Positions 38,261 through 46,574 of a stretch of DNA of 64,000 nt are shown piece after piece; the stretch's first letter is position 1, and every line of letters begins with the position of its first letter. Source of the DNA: Hydrogenophaga sp. (lineage in GTDB: Bacteria; Pseudomonadota; Gammaproteobacteria; Burkholderiales; Burkholderiaceae_C). Under the pieces are notes generated by a model. It was not told the DNA's origin and made no database searches. It saw only the letters and a program-made list of their open reading frames with translations. Both the position numbers and the translations under genes were made by a program. The stretch spans positions 62,001-126,000 of the forward strand of contig NZ_JAUSCF010000017.1 of NCBI RefSeq assembly GCF_030651625.1, given 5' to 3'.

Positions 38261-38413
38261 ACCCCCACGCTCCGCCGCTGCGCGGGTCGCTGCCCCCGAG
38301 GGGGCGGCCTTGCTTGGGGCGGCCCTGCGCTGCAGTCTTTGTACCCCCACGCTCCGCCGCTGCGCGGGTCGCTGCCCTCGAGGGGGCGGCCTTGCTTGGG
38401 GCGGTCCTGCGCT
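38261..38413 (+). repeat. Tandem copy of the dispersed palindromic repeat (copy 6), period 82 bp
   Basis: Two nearly identical 71-bp units at 38261-38331 and 38343-38413, differing at about two bases and separated by 11 bp. Each unit holds CCCCCACGCTCCGCCGCTGCGCGGG, a C-run/G-run core (CCCCCGAGGGGG) and GGCCTTGCTTGGGGCGG. It resembles copies 1-5 in the core but lacks their second hairpin, so it may be a subfamily. It lies between prmA and the DUF3426 gene. Confidence 0.75.
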
Positions 38414-38477
38414 TCGGCCCCGATGCGCCTTGTGCTTCTGACCTGGCCAGGCCCATGCCGGCTGCAATAATCGGAGC

Positions 38478-39911
38478 ATGAGTTACACCACTCGCTGTCC
38501 AGCTTGCGGAACGATGTTCCGGGTCGTTCCTGACCAGCTCAAGATTTCCGACGGCTGGGTGCGTTGTGGGCACTGTGCCGATGTCTTTGACGCCACTTTG
38601 CATCTGGAAACCTGGGTGCCATCTGCAGCGGTTACGGGCGCTGCACGACCTCCACAATCCGAGTCACCCTCTGTGCAGTCCATGGCACCCGCAGCACCCA
38701 CTGCGTCAGCAGCTCCGGGGGTGGATCTGGACTTGTCGGACAAGATCCCGATACCCAGGCAGGATCGCTTCATCCGGCGAGAGCAGCGAACCCAGATAGG
38801 CTTCACTCCGGGTAGTTCAGATGGCGCCGCGCCCTCCAGAGGCGGCGTGGTCGCCCGTCGTTCGCTGTCGGCACCTCCTGCAGCCAGACCGCCAGAACAC
38901 AGTCAGCGTGCAGAAGTCCCGATCACACCGTCTGCGAGTGAAGTGGATTTTGATGTCACGATTCCGGCGGCACTGGAGGGTGATCGCTTCACAGCCCATG
39001 AGCGGGTGCTTCCATCTCCTGCAGTGAAGCCGCCGCGAACGTCGGATGTCGCATCGCTCGGCAGCCGATCCGCACCAACGATGGTCGGGCAAAATGAGTC
39101 CCCCCTTTCAACGCGTGCCTTGTTGGGCGACGCGGTCCCAGGGGACGCCGATTTCTTGACAGAGCTCCAGCGCTTTGCTGCCAAGACGAGCGGAGATGAA
39201 CCGAAGGCTGACAGCGAACAACCTGAGTTTAGGCTAAAACGCTCGATGGTGAAGGCAAAGGGGCAAGAGGCACCTTCTGCTCCACCGCCTTCGCCCTCAC
39301 TGTCGGCCACGACCGAGACCGGAGAAGAGGTCGTTCGGCCAACGCCGGTGGCAGACAAGGACGCCGAAGAAGTGGAGGCGCAGCCTCCAGCAGAGCCTGA
39401 ATTCATTCAGCAGGCTCGACGTCGCGCCTACTGGCAAACGCCGGGCATGCGTGCCCTGTTCGTTGGCACGGTGCTGGTGCTCTCCGTTTTGCTGACGGCA
39501 CAATGGGCCTTGTTTGAGCGCAACCGCCTGGTCGCATGGAAGCCAGAGCTGCAACCCACGTTCCAGGCCCTGTGTGGTGCGCTGGGGTGTACTCTGGCAC
39601 CCATTCAGCGCATCGATGCGATCGTGATCGACAGCACGGCACTCGTGCGCCGGCTTGGCAACTTCTATTCCTTTGATCTGGTGCTCAAGAACACCGCGTC
39701 CATCAGTGTGGCTTTGCCCGCGCTGGAGTTGAGCCTGACCGATGCTGCCGACAACGTCATTTCGCGTCGAGTTTTTCTGCCGCAAGATTTACCGGAAGCG
39801 CCAGATTTGCTTCCGGCGGGTGGCTCGTTGTCCGTCAGCTTGCGCCTGTCCATCGCCGTAGGCGATTCGTTGCCAATGGCGGGCTACCGCGCACTGGTTT
39901 TTTATCCTTGA
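38478..39911 (+). CDS. Zinc-ribbon / DUF3426 family membrane protein
   Basis: Protein of 477 residues. The N-terminal MJ0042-type zinc ribbon has C7, C10, C30 and C33 (RCPACGTMFRVVPDQLKISDGWVRCGHC). A long low-complexity region rich in S, P, A and E follows (about 45-315), then one membrane helix near residue 325 (MRALFVGTVLVLSVLLTAQWALF) and a C-terminal DUF3426 domain (LQPTFQALCGALGCTLAPIQRIDAIVIDSTALVRR) ending ALVFYP. The family is common near prmA in betaproteobacteria; function unknown. The middle region's length is probably variable between strains. Confidence 0.9.
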   Translation: MSYTTRCPACGTMFRVVPDQLKISDGWVRCGHCADVFDATLHLETWVPSAAVTGAARPPQSESPSVQSMAPAAPTASAAPGVDLDLSDKIPIPRQDRFIRREQRTQIGFTPGSSDGAAPSRGGVVARRSLSAPPAARPPEHSQRAEVPITPSASEVDFDVTIPAALEGDRFTAHERVLPSPAVKPPRTSDVASLGSRSAPTMVGQNESPLSTRALLGDAVPGDADFLTELQRFAAKTSGDEPKADSEQPEFRLKRSMVKAKGQEAPSAPPPSPSLSATTETGEEVVRPTPVADKDAEEVEAQPPAEPEFIQQARRRAYWQTPGMRALFVGTVLVLSVLLTAQWALFERNRLVAWKPELQPTFQALCGALGCTLAPIQRIDAIVIDSTALVRRLGNFYSFDLVLKNTASISVALPALELSLTDAADNVISRRVFLPQDLPEAPDLLPAGGSLSVSLRLSIAVGDSLPMAGYRALVFYP

Positions 39912-39925
39912 TCCTGGAATCCCTC

Positions 39926-40807
39926 ATGGCCATTCTTGTTTGCGGCTCTCTTGCGTTCGACACCATCATGAACTTTGAAGGTCGCTTTGCAGAACAGATC
40001 TTGCCAAGCCAGCTACACATCCTCAACGTGTCCTTCCTGGTACCCGGCTTGCGTCGCGAATTCGGTGGTTGCGCCGGCAACATCGCCTATGGTTTGCGTC
40101 AGCTCGGCGCCCAAGCGGTTCCGCTGGCTGCCATGGGCACCGACGGACAAGACTATCTGGAGCGACTGCAAAAACTGGGCGTTGACACCGCCCATGTGCA
40201 GCGTGTCGAAGGCAGCTACACGGCACAGGCCATGATCATGACCGATCTCGACAACAACCAGATCACCGCTTTTCACCCTGGGGCGATGTCCAGTGCGCAC
40301 CACAACCCGGTGCCGTCACGCGCCGATATTTCCGTGGCCATTGTTGCACCCGATGGCCGCGAAGCGATGCTGGTTCATGCCAGGCAACTGCATGATGCGG
40401 GCATTCCATTCGTGTTTGATCCAGGCCAGGGCCTGCCCATGTTCAATGGCGAAGAGCTGCGGCATTTCATCGAACTGGCAAGCTGGGTCACCGTGAACGA
40501 CTACGAAGCCAAGATGCTGACCGATCGCACAGGGCTCAGCCTGGAAAGCATTGCCGAGAAAGTTCGAAGCCTGGTGGTGACATTGGGCGAACAGGGCTGC
40601 GAAGTGTGGGCAGAGGGTCAGAAAACTTTGGTGCCTGGTGTGAAGGCCACCGAGGTGCTGGATCCCACGGGTTGTGGCGACGCCTTCCGGGCAGCGCTGC
40701 TGCATGGCATTGAACAGGGATGGCCGATGCAGCGATGTGTCGAAATGGGCAATCGCATGGGGGCACTGAAGATCGCCAGCCGGGGTGGCCAGAACTACAG
40801 CCTGTGA
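39926..40807 (+). CDS. PfkB-family carbohydrate/nucleoside kinase
   Basis: Ribokinase-fold kinase of 293 residues. N-terminal VCGSLAFDTIMNF, PfkB signature 1 region GGCAGNIAYGLRQLGAQAVPLAAMGTDGQDY, and signature 2 DPTGCGDAFRAALLHGIEQGW with the GCGD anion hole and catalytic aspartate. Sequence style is close to adenosine kinase-like proteins, so adenosine or another nucleoside is a reasonable substrate guess, but ribose or fructose cannot be excluded. The ATG at 39926 was chosen over a TTG at 39908. It follows the DUF3426 gene by 14 bases. Confidence 0.88.
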   Translation: MAILVCGSLAFDTIMNFEGRFAEQILPSQLHILNVSFLVPGLRREFGGCAGNIAYGLRQLGAQAVPLAAMGTDGQDYLERLQKLGVDTAHVQRVEGSYTAQAMIMTDLDNNQITAFHPGAMSSAHHNPVPSRADISVAIVAPDGREAMLVHARQLHDAGIPFVFDPGQGLPMFNGEELRHFIELASWVTVNDYEAKMLTDRTGLSLESIAEKVRSLVVTLGEQGCEVWAEGQKTLVPGVKATEVLDPTGCGDAFRAALLHGIEQGWPMQRCVEMGNRMGALKIASRGGQNYSL

Positions 40808-40836
40808 AAAAAAAGCCCGACGCTTGCGCGCCGGGC
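40807..40836 (-). terminator. Rho-independent terminator of the H1-like gene
   Basis: Read on the minus strand: GCCCG / CGGGC stem (40832-40836 with 40815-40819) closing an inner GC-rich loop, followed by eight T (complement of A 40807-40814). It begins 24 bases after the H1-like stop codon. Its T-run sits on the last bases of the convergent kinase gene. Confidence 0.8.
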
Positions 40837-40859
40837 CATTGCACTTCAGATGAAGATCT

Positions 40860-41099
40860 TCAGGGCTTGCTGGACGTAGGAAACGGCCAGGCAGCCTGAG
40901 GATTCAGCTTCGTTTGTGCTGGAGGGGCCGCAGGGGCTGCCGGCTTCTTGGCCGGCTCAGCTTTTTTTGCTGGGGCTGCCTTCTTCACGGGTGCGGCCTT
41001 CTTCGCTGGAGCAGCTTTCTTGGCCGGTGCGGCCTTCTTCGCTGGTGCAGCTTTCTTCGCTACGGCCTTTTTGGCCGGGGCTTTTTTCGCAGTTGCCAT
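40860..41099 (-). CDS. Histone H1-like basic DNA-binding protein
   Basis: Protein of 79 residues made largely of Lys-Ala-Ala-Pro-Ala repeats (AKKAAPAKKAAPA units, about six), resembling the C-terminal tail of eukaryotic H1 and bacterial histone H1-like proteins such as Hc1/BphI/AlgP types. Predicted to bind DNA non-specifically and influence chromosome packing. A non-repetitive tail (TKLNPQAAWPFPTSSKP) ends the protein. The ATG at 41099 has AAGGAG 7 bases upstream; two upstream codons in frame are not used. Repeat number is likely to vary among strains. Confidence 0.88.
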   Translation of the reverse strand: MATAKKAPAKKAVAKKAAPAKKAAPAKKAAPAKKAAPVKKAAPAKKAEPAKKPAAPAAPPAQTKLNPQAAWPFPTSSKP

Positions 41100-41222
41100 T
41101 ATTTTCTCCTTGATCAAGTTGCAAAGAGCACTTCATGAGCACGTTCGCCCACAAAATGATTCAAGGCCCTGGGGTCCAGTGGATGCATCCACGAACGACG
41201 CCAAGGCGCTGAATTCAGTGAC

Positions 41223-41264
41223 AAAACCCTGCCTCGGACGCCAGTGCGCCGAGTGCAGGGTTTT
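41223..41264 (-). terminator. Strong hairpin terminator downstream of nrdB
   Basis: Long stem AAAACCCTGC / GCAGGGTTTT (41223-41232 with 41255-41264) continued inward by CTCGG / CCGAG with one unpaired base, loop 11 bases. The A/T ends give a T-run in either direction, so it could work bidirectionally. It lies 58 bases after the nrdB stop and separates nrdAB from the H1-like gene. The rest of the 223-base gap holds no gene. Confidence 0.75.
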
Positions 41265-41322
41265 GAATGTTGAAGACACATGTGATGGTGAGTGACTGCG
41301 GTAAGCCCCGGTGGAAGGGGAT

Positions 41323-42489
41323 TCAGTCCCAGGACAGGGCGCCGCCCGTCTGGTACTCGATGACACGGGTTTCGAAAAAATTGCGTTCCTTCTTGAGGTC
41401 GATCATCTCGCTCATCCAGGGGAACGGATTTTCCTCGTTGGGGAACATGGGTTCCAGACCGATCTGCGTGGCCCGCCGGTTGGCGATGTAGCGCAGGTAG
41501 CCCTTGAACATGGACGCGTTCATGCCCAGCACACCGCGCGGCATGGTGTCTTCGGCATAGCGGTATTCCAGCTCCACGGCCTTGAGGAACAGCTTTTTGA
41601 TCTCGGCCTTGAACTCGGTCGTCCACAACATCGGGTTCTCCATCTTGATCGCGTTGATCAGGTCGATGCCGAAGTTGCAGTGCATGGATTCATCGCGCAG
41701 GATGTACTGGTATTGCTCGGCCGCACCGGTCATCTTGTTCTGGCGACCCAGCGCCAGGATCTGCGTGAAGCCCACGTAGAAGAACAGTCCTTCCATCAGG
41801 CAGGCGAAGACGATCAGGCTCTTGAGCAGGCGCTGGTCGGTTTCGGGTGTGCCGGTGTGGAAGTTCGGGTCCATGATCGCTTCGATGAAGGGGATCAGGA
41901 ACTCGTCCTTGTCGCGGATCGACTGGACCTCGTTGTAGGCGTTGAAGATCTCGGACTCGTCCAGACCAAGTGACTCGACGATGTACTGGTAGGCGTGAGT
42001 GTGAATGGCTTCTTCAAACGCCTGGCGCAGCAGGAACTGCCGGCATTCGGGCGCCGTGATGTGGCGGTAGGTGCCCAGCACGATGTTGTTGGCTGCCAGC
42101 GAATCGGCGGTGACGAAGAAGCCGAGGTTGCGCTTGACAATGCGGCGCTCGTCTTCTGTCAGCCCGTTGGGATCTTTCCAGAGCGCGATGTCGCGGCTCA
42201 TGTTCACTTCCTGCGGCATCCAGTGATTGGCACAGGTGGCGAGGTATTTTTCCCAGGCCCACTTGTACTTGAACGGCACCAACTGGTTGACGTCGGTCTG
42301 GCCGTTGATGATGCGTTTGTCGGCCGCGTTGACACGGCGCGTGCCGACGGCTTGAGTGGCTTTGACTTCGGAAGGGAAAGGGGTGGGGTCCGCACCTGAC
42401 AGTGGCGCTTGCATACCTGGCACAGCAGAGGCAAGGGGAAGTGCGGCGGGCTTCGAAGAGGGAATGACTTGTTCGTCCCAGGTCAGCAT
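41323..42489 (-). CDS. nrdB: Ribonucleoside-diphosphate reductase, class Ia beta subunit
   Basis: Radical-generating subunit of 388 residues. Iron ligand segments are visible: the aspartate region [11 protein letters not shown], ExxH in [12 protein letters not shown] (about E160, H163), glutamate in [11 protein letters not shown] and ExxH in [11 protein letters not shown]. The radical-site residue aligns as a tyrosine (Y167 in THAYQY), not the phenylalanine of the chlamydial manganese/iron enzymes, so a tyrosyl-radical enzyme is expected. The start at 42489 (MLTWDEQ) is chosen over a TTG four codons upstream. It lies 142 bases downstream of nrdA with a hairpin between. Confidence 0.96.
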   Translation of the reverse strand: MLTWDEQVIPSSKPAALPLASAVPGMQAPLSGADPTPFPSEVKATQAVGTRRVNAADKRIINGQTDVNQLVPFKYKWAWEKYLATCANHWMPQEVNMSRDIALWKDPNGLTEDERRIVKRNLGFFVTADSLAANNIVLGTYRHITAPECRQFLLRQAFEEAIHTHAYQYIVESLGLDESEIFNAYNEVQSIRDKDEFLIPFIEAIMDPNFHTGTPETDQRLLKSLIVFACLMEGLFFYVGFTQILALGRQNKMTGAAEQYQYILRDESMHCNFGIDLINAIKMENPMLWTTEFKAEIKKLFLKAVELEYRYAEDTMPRGVLGMNASMFKGYLRYIANRRATQIGLEPMFPNEENPFPWMSEMIDLKKERNFFETRVIEYQTGGALSWD

Positions 42490-42566
42490 AGGTGTGTCCA
42501 ATTCATCGGATTATCGAAGTGTCGGCATGAAAAGCAAAGGACTCATGCACTCGTTGATGGTTTTGT

Positions 42567-42608
42567 GTTGCGGTGTCGCATCGAATGCTCGATGTTCGAC
42601 ACCGCAAC
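42567..42608. other. Long intercistronic hairpin between nrdA and nrdB
   Basis: Perfect 12-bp arms GTTGCGGTGTCG (42567-42578) and CGACACCGCAAC (42597-42608) enclose a second 6-bp stem CATCGA / TCGATG with loop ATGC; only two bases (42595-42596) are unpaired. There is no T-run on the minus strand, so it does not look like a terminator. It could protect the upstream mRNA from 3' decay or set the nrdA:nrdB ratio. Confidence 0.8.
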
Positions 42609-42631
42609 GCGGCTTGCAATGCGCAGCGTGA

Positions 42632-45520
42632 TCACTGGCAGGCTTCACATCCGGGGTCGTCGATCGCACAGAACTTCACATCGGTAGCGGGTTCGGCAGA
42701 AGCTTGAATCACCTCAGGTGCACGCATCGATGCATCGCTTCCACCGACCGCAACTGCGTTGAGTTGACCTGTGCGTCCGGTGGATTTTTCTGCCTGTGTG
42801 GCCGACGTGGTGCGCAGGTAGTAGGTGGTCTTGAGGCCGCGCAACCAGGCGAGCTTGTAGGTGTCGTCGAGCTTCTTGCCTGAGGCACCGGCCATGTAGA
42901 TGTTCAGGCTCTGGGCCTGGTCGATCCACTTCTGGCGACGCGCTGCAGCTTCCACCAGCCACAGCGGCTCCACCTCGAACGCGGTGGCATACAGCGCCTT
43001 CACTTCCTGCGGCACGCGATCGATGGGACGCAGCGAACCGTCGAAATGCTTGAGGTCCATGACCATCACGTCGTCCCACAGGTTCAGACGCTTCAAGTCC
43101 TTCACCAGGTAGCTGTTGATGACAGTGAACTCGCCGGAGAGGTTGGACTTGACCGAGAGGTTGCCGAAGCAGGGTTCGATGGATGCGTCCACGCCGATGA
43201 TGTTGGAGATGGTGGCGGTGGGTGCAATGGCCACGCAGTTGGAGTTGCGCATGCCGTCGGCCATGATCTTGTCGCGCAGCGCATTCCAGTCCATGGTGCT
43301 GGAGCGGTCCACGTCGACATAACCACCTCGCTCGGTACTGAGCATCTGCAGGGTGTCGAGTGGCAGGATGCCCTGGTCCCACAAGGAACCCTTGAAGCTG
43401 GCGTACTTGCCGCGCTCACGCGCCAGTTCCGTGGATGCCCAGTACGCGTAGTAGCAGACGGCTTCCATGGAACGGTCGGCAAAGGCCACGGCTTCGCTCG
43501 ACGCGTAGGGAATGCGCAGTTCGTAGAGGGCGTCCTGGAAGCCCATCACCCCCAGGCCCACCGGGCGGTGGCGCATGTTGGAGTCGCGTGCCTTTTTCAC
43601 TGCGTAGTAGTTGATGTCGATCACGTTGTCGAGCATGCGCATCGCGGTGGTGATGGTCTTCTGCAGCTTGACGCGGTCGATGTCGCCGTCCTTGACGTGC
43701 TGCAGCAGGTTGATCGAACCCAGGTTGCAGACGGCGGTTTCGGTGTCGCTGGTGTTGAGCGTGATCTCGGTGCAGAGGTTGGAGCTGTGCACCACGCCGG
43801 CGTGTTGCTGCGGCGAGCGCACGTTGCAAGCGTCCTTGAAGGTGATCCACGGATGGCCGGTCTCGAACAGCATGGAGAGCATCTTGCGCCACATGTCTGT
43901 GGCCGGCACCTTGCGGTAGGGCTTGATCTCGCCGCGCGCAGCCTTCTCTTCGTAGGCCACGTAGGCGCGTTCGAAGTCGGCGCCAAAGCGATCGTGCAGG
44001 TCGGGCACGTCGTTCGGCGAGAACAGGCTCCATTCGCCTTTTTCCATCACCCGCTTCATGAACAGGTCGGGGATCCAGTTGGCCGTGTTCATGTCGTGCG
44101 TGCGGCGGCGGTCGTCGCCGGTGTTCTTGCGCAGCTCCAGGAACTCTTCGATGTCGAGGTGCCAGGTTTCCAGGTAGGTGCAGACCGCGCCCTTGCGCTT
44201 GCCACCCTGGTTCACCGCCACGGCGGTGTCGTTGACCACCTTGAGGAACGGCACCACGCCTTGGGATTCGCCATTGGTGCCCTTGATATGGGCGCCGAGT
44301 GCGCGCACGCGGGTCCAGTCGTTGCCCAGGCCACCAGCGAACTTGGAGAGCAGCGCATTTTCCTTGATGGACTCGTAGATGCCGTCGAGGTCGTCGGGCA
44401 CGGTGGTGAGGTAGCAGCTGGAGAGCTGCGAGCGCAGTGTGCCGCTGTTGAACAGCGTGGGGGTGGAGGACATGAAGTCAAACGAAGACAGCACCTCGTA
44501 GAACTCGATGGCGCGCGCTTCGCGGTCGATCTCGTTGAGCGAGAGTCCCATGGCCACGCGCATGAAGAACGACTGGGGCAATTCGATGCGGGACTTGCGC
44601 ACGTGCAGGAAGTAACGGTCGTACAGCGTCTGCAGGCCCAGGTAGTCGAATTGCAGATCGCGCTCGGGCTTGAGCGCGGCACCCAGGCGGGCCAGGTCGA
44701 ACTGCAGCAGGCGCTCGTCGAGCAGGTCGTTCTGCACGCCCTTCTTGATGAACTGGGGGAAGTGGTCGGCGTAGCGCGCGCCCATTTCGGTGGCGGGCAC
44801 TTCTTCGCCCATCACTTCCTTGACGATGGTGTGCAGCAGCAGGCGCGCGGTGGCGTAGGTGTAGTCCGGATCTTTCTCGATCAGCGTGCGAGCGGCCAGG
44901 ATGGACGCCTTGTAGACCTCTTCGATCGGCACGCCGTCGTACAGGTTGCGTTTGGTCTCGGCCACGATCGGGTCCGCCTTGATATCCTTGCCCAGCCCGG
45001 TGCAGGCCGATTCAATCAGACCCTGCAGGCGCTGCAGATCGAGAGGGACCCGCTGGCCGCCGTCGATGACGTGCAGTTCCACCTCTGCGGCGGCGGGCTT
45101 CGCCTGGTGGGCACGCTCCTGAGCGCGGCGCTCGCGGTAGAGCACGTAGGCGCGCGCCACTTCATGGTGGCCGCTGCGCATCAGTCCAAGTTCCACATGG
45201 TCCTGCACATCTTCAATGTGGAAGGTGCCACCGCCAGGACGCGAACGCACAAGCGCTTTCACGACGGTCTGGGTGAGCGCATCCACCGTCTCGCGCACGC
45301 TGGCAGACGCCGCGCCCTGGGTACCGTGCACGGCCAGGAAGGCTTTCATCAGCGCCACGGCGATCTTGCTGGGCTCGAACGACACCACGGCGCCGTTGCG
45401 GCGAATGATCTGGTAGTGGCTGAAGGCGGCACTGGCAGACCCCGATGAGGGTTTGAGCGAAACGGGGGCCGCCAAACTGGCAGCAGCAGGCTGTGCGGCG
45501 GAAGATGATGTGGTCTGCAT
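42632..45520 (-). CDS. nrdA: Ribonucleoside-diphosphate reductase, class Ia alpha subunit, with two ATP-cones
   Basis: Catalytic subunit of 962 residues, about 200 longer than E. coli NrdA (761). The extra N-terminus holds a first ATP-cone (YQIIRRNGAVVSFEPSKIAVALMKAF to HEVARAYVLYRERR, about 36-130), followed by a second (VIDGGQRVPLDLQRLQGLIESACTGLG to YTYATARLLL, about 150-230). The catalytic barrel has STPTLFNSGT, SSCYLTTVPDDLDGI, the radical-site NLCTEITLNT (Cys-Glu pair), AVCNLGSINL and PTATISNIIGVDASIEP. C-terminal redox cysteines are in GCEACQ. Two cones are also known in Pseudomonas. GAGG precedes the ATG. Confidence 0.97.
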   Translation of the reverse strand: MQTTSSSAAQPAAASLAAPVSLKPSSGSASAAFSHYQIIRRNGAVVSFEPSKIAVALMKAFLAVHGTQGAASASVRETVDALTQTVVKALVRSRPGGGTFHIEDVQDHVELGLMRSGHHEVARAYVLYRERRAQERAHQAKPAAAEVELHVIDGGQRVPLDLQRLQGLIESACTGLGKDIKADPIVAETKRNLYDGVPIEEVYKASILAARTLIEKDPDYTYATARLLLHTIVKEVMGEEVPATEMGARYADHFPQFIKKGVQNDLLDERLLQFDLARLGAALKPERDLQFDYLGLQTLYDRYFLHVRKSRIELPQSFFMRVAMGLSLNEIDREARAIEFYEVLSSFDFMSSTPTLFNSGTLRSQLSSCYLTTVPDDLDGIYESIKENALLSKFAGGLGNDWTRVRALGAHIKGTNGESQGVVPFLKVVNDTAVAVNQGGKRKGAVCTYLETWHLDIEEFLELRKNTGDDRRRTHDMNTANWIPDLFMKRVMEKGEWSLFSPNDVPDLHDRFGADFERAYVAYEEKAARGEIKPYRKVPATDMWRKMLSMLFETGHPWITFKDACNVRSPQQHAGVVHSSNLCTEITLNTSDTETAVCNLGSINLLQHVKDGDIDRVKLQKTITTAMRMLDNVIDINYYAVKKARDSNMRHRPVGLGVMGFQDALYELRIPYASSEAVAFADRSMEAVCYYAYWASTELARERGKYASFKGSLWDQGILPLDTLQMLSTERGGYVDVDRSSTMDWNALRDKIMADGMRNSNCVAIAPTATISNIIGVDASIEPCFGNLSVKSNLSGEFTVINSYLVKDLKRLNLWDDVMVMDLKHFDGSLRPIDRVPQEVKALYATAFEVEPLWLVEAAARRQKWIDQAQSLNIYMAGASGKKLDDTYKLAWLRGLKTTYYLRTTSATQAEKSTGRTGQLNAVAVGGSDASMRAPEVIQASAEPATDVKFCAIDDPGCEACQ

Positions 45521-45689
45521 GGTTCCTCTTTCGTTTGTTTTGTGTGTTCAGGCGCGGAAGGCGCCAGATCTTGCGCTGGGGCGTAGGCGGCGTGCCGGGG
45601 TTTTGAACAGGTTCGATGCGCTGCACATCTGCGAATGGGGCGGCGGGAGCGAAATGGTGTGAAACGGATCGGCTGGCGTGACGCAGCGC

Positions 45690-45705
45690 ACACTATATCT
45701 GGTGT
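45690..45705. promoter_or_regulatory. NrdR box 1 of the nrdAB promoter
   Basis: ACACTATATCTGGTGT on the plus strand matches the NrdR box consensus (ACACTATATATAGTGT-type) with three mismatches. It covers the -10 element of the nrdA promoter, as expected for repression by the ATP/dATP-sensing NrdR. Confidence 0.85.
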
Positions 45706-45720
45706 GCGGGCATGGTTCAA
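45692..45720 (-). promoter_or_regulatory. Sigma-70 promoter of nrdAB
   Basis: On the minus strand: -35 TTGAAC (45720-45715), 17-bp spacer, -10 TATAGT (45697-45692). The predicted start is near 45685, giving a 5' leader of about 165 bases. The leader (45521-45689) contains no gene; GAGG 5 bases before the ATG is the ribosome site. Confidence 0.8.
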
Positions 45721-45721
45721 G

Positions 45722-45737
45722 CCACTACCGGTAGTGT
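45722..45737. promoter_or_regulatory. NrdR box 2 of the nrdAB promoter
   Basis: CCACTACCGGTAGTGT, a near-perfect palindrome whose centre is 32 bp (three helical turns) from the centre of box 1, the standard spacing for cooperative NrdR binding. It abuts the -35 element. The central CCGG departs from the usual AT-rich core. Confidence 0.75.
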
Positions 45738-45777
45738 TTTGGATTTTTTTCCTGATTGCGCTGCCAAGCCGTTTTTT

Positions 45778-45794
45778 CCGCTGTGACACAGCGG
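45778..45794. other. 17-bp palindrome upstream of the nrdA promoter
   Basis: CCGCTGTG-A-CACAGCGG, perfect 8-bp arms around one base, about 58 bp upstream of the -35 element. It lacks the T-run for a minus-strand terminator. It may be an operator for a second regulator or only a hairpin. The remaining parts of the 433-base ampD-nrdA gap (45738-45777 and 45795-45953) show only a small hairpin directly after the ampD stop (45937-45954). Confidence 0.55.
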
Positions 45795-45953
45795 GTTTCG
45801 ATGGCCGGTGCGTCAATTTTCTTGTGCCGCCGCCAGCGCGCGACAGGCTTGAATGGTGTCGCTGAAGCCCTTGCGGCATGCGGTCTTCGAAGCGAAAGAC
45901 CTTTGCAGGCCGCGACGTCCCTGGCTTGCTGCGCGTGCTGAGAAAAATCTCAG

Positions 45954-46574
45954 CTAACCCGATCGGCTGGGTGAGACATCTCCGGCGTGTGTGACCTCAG
46001 GGAAACACCTGATGGGCCAGCTCAGCCCTTGCTGGAGGCCTGTCCAGTCGAAACCCGGTCCCGGGTCGAACTTGCGGCCGGGGGCAATGTGTTCATGCCC
46101 GGCGATATGAGCAATGGGGTAACGCGCGGCCAGAGCATGGCACAGACGGATCAGGACGCTGTACTGTGCGGTTTCGAAGGGATCGCCTTCAAGCCCTTCG
46201 ATTTCGACGCCAATGGAATCGTCGTTGCGGTTGTCGCGGCCGCACCAGTGGGAGACGCCGGCGTGCCAGGCCCGCTGGTCAACTTCGACGAACTGCACCA
46301 GTTCGCCATCGCGCCGAATGAAGAAATGCGCCGACACTTCCGCGCCGCGGATCTGTTCGAAATAGGGGTGGGCCTGCCAGTCCAGCTGGTTGGTGAACAG
46401 TTGTTCCACTTCGGGACCGCCGTACTGGCCGGGCGGCAGGCTGATCGAATGCACCACGATCAGGTCGACCAGCGCACCAGCGGGTCGGGGGCCGAAGTTG
46501 GGCGAGGGACAACGACGGGCGCCGTCCAGCCAGCCGGCCTGCCACCTGCCGGCGAGCAGCGGTTCAGCCACCAT
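45954..46574 (-). CDS. ampD: 1,6-anhydro-N-acetylmuramyl-L-alanine amidase AmpD
   Basis: Cytoplasmic zinc amidase of 206 residues in murein recycling; loss derepresses AmpC beta-lactamase where ampR is present. Amidase_2 fold with zinc ligands H42 (IVVHSIS), H160 (AGHEHIAPGRK) and D170 (FDPGPGFDW), plus FFIRRDGELVQFV, RAWHAG and NDDSIGVEIEG. The start overlaps the pilR stop by 11 bases, so it is probably cotranscribed with pilSR, an arrangement familiar in betaproteobacteria. It works upstream of Mpl (32366). Confidence 0.95.
   Translation of the reverse strand: MVAEPLLAGRWQAGWLDGARRCPSPNFGPRPAGALVDLIVVHSISLPPGQYGGPEVEQLFTNQLDWQAHPYFEQIRGAEVSAHFFIRRDGELVQFVEVDQRAWHAGVSHWCGRDNRNDDSIGVEIEGLEGDPFETAQYSVLIRLCHALAARYPIAHIAGHEHIAPGRKFDPGPGFDWTGLQQGLSWPIRCFPEVTHAGDVSPSRSG

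Noticed and set aside
15663-38413. Repeated palindromes as a CRISPR array
   Set aside because: Copies are far apart, vary in sequence, and there are no regular spacers or cas genes.
43046-45448. 800-codon open frame on the plus strand opposite nrdA
   Set aside because: Mirror frame of a well-supported GC-rich gene; composition is His/Val/Gly-rich with no domain.
45937-45954. Hairpin GCTGAGA/TCTCAGC right after the ampD stop as a terminator
   Set aside because: Only 7 bp and no T-run after it on the minus strand.
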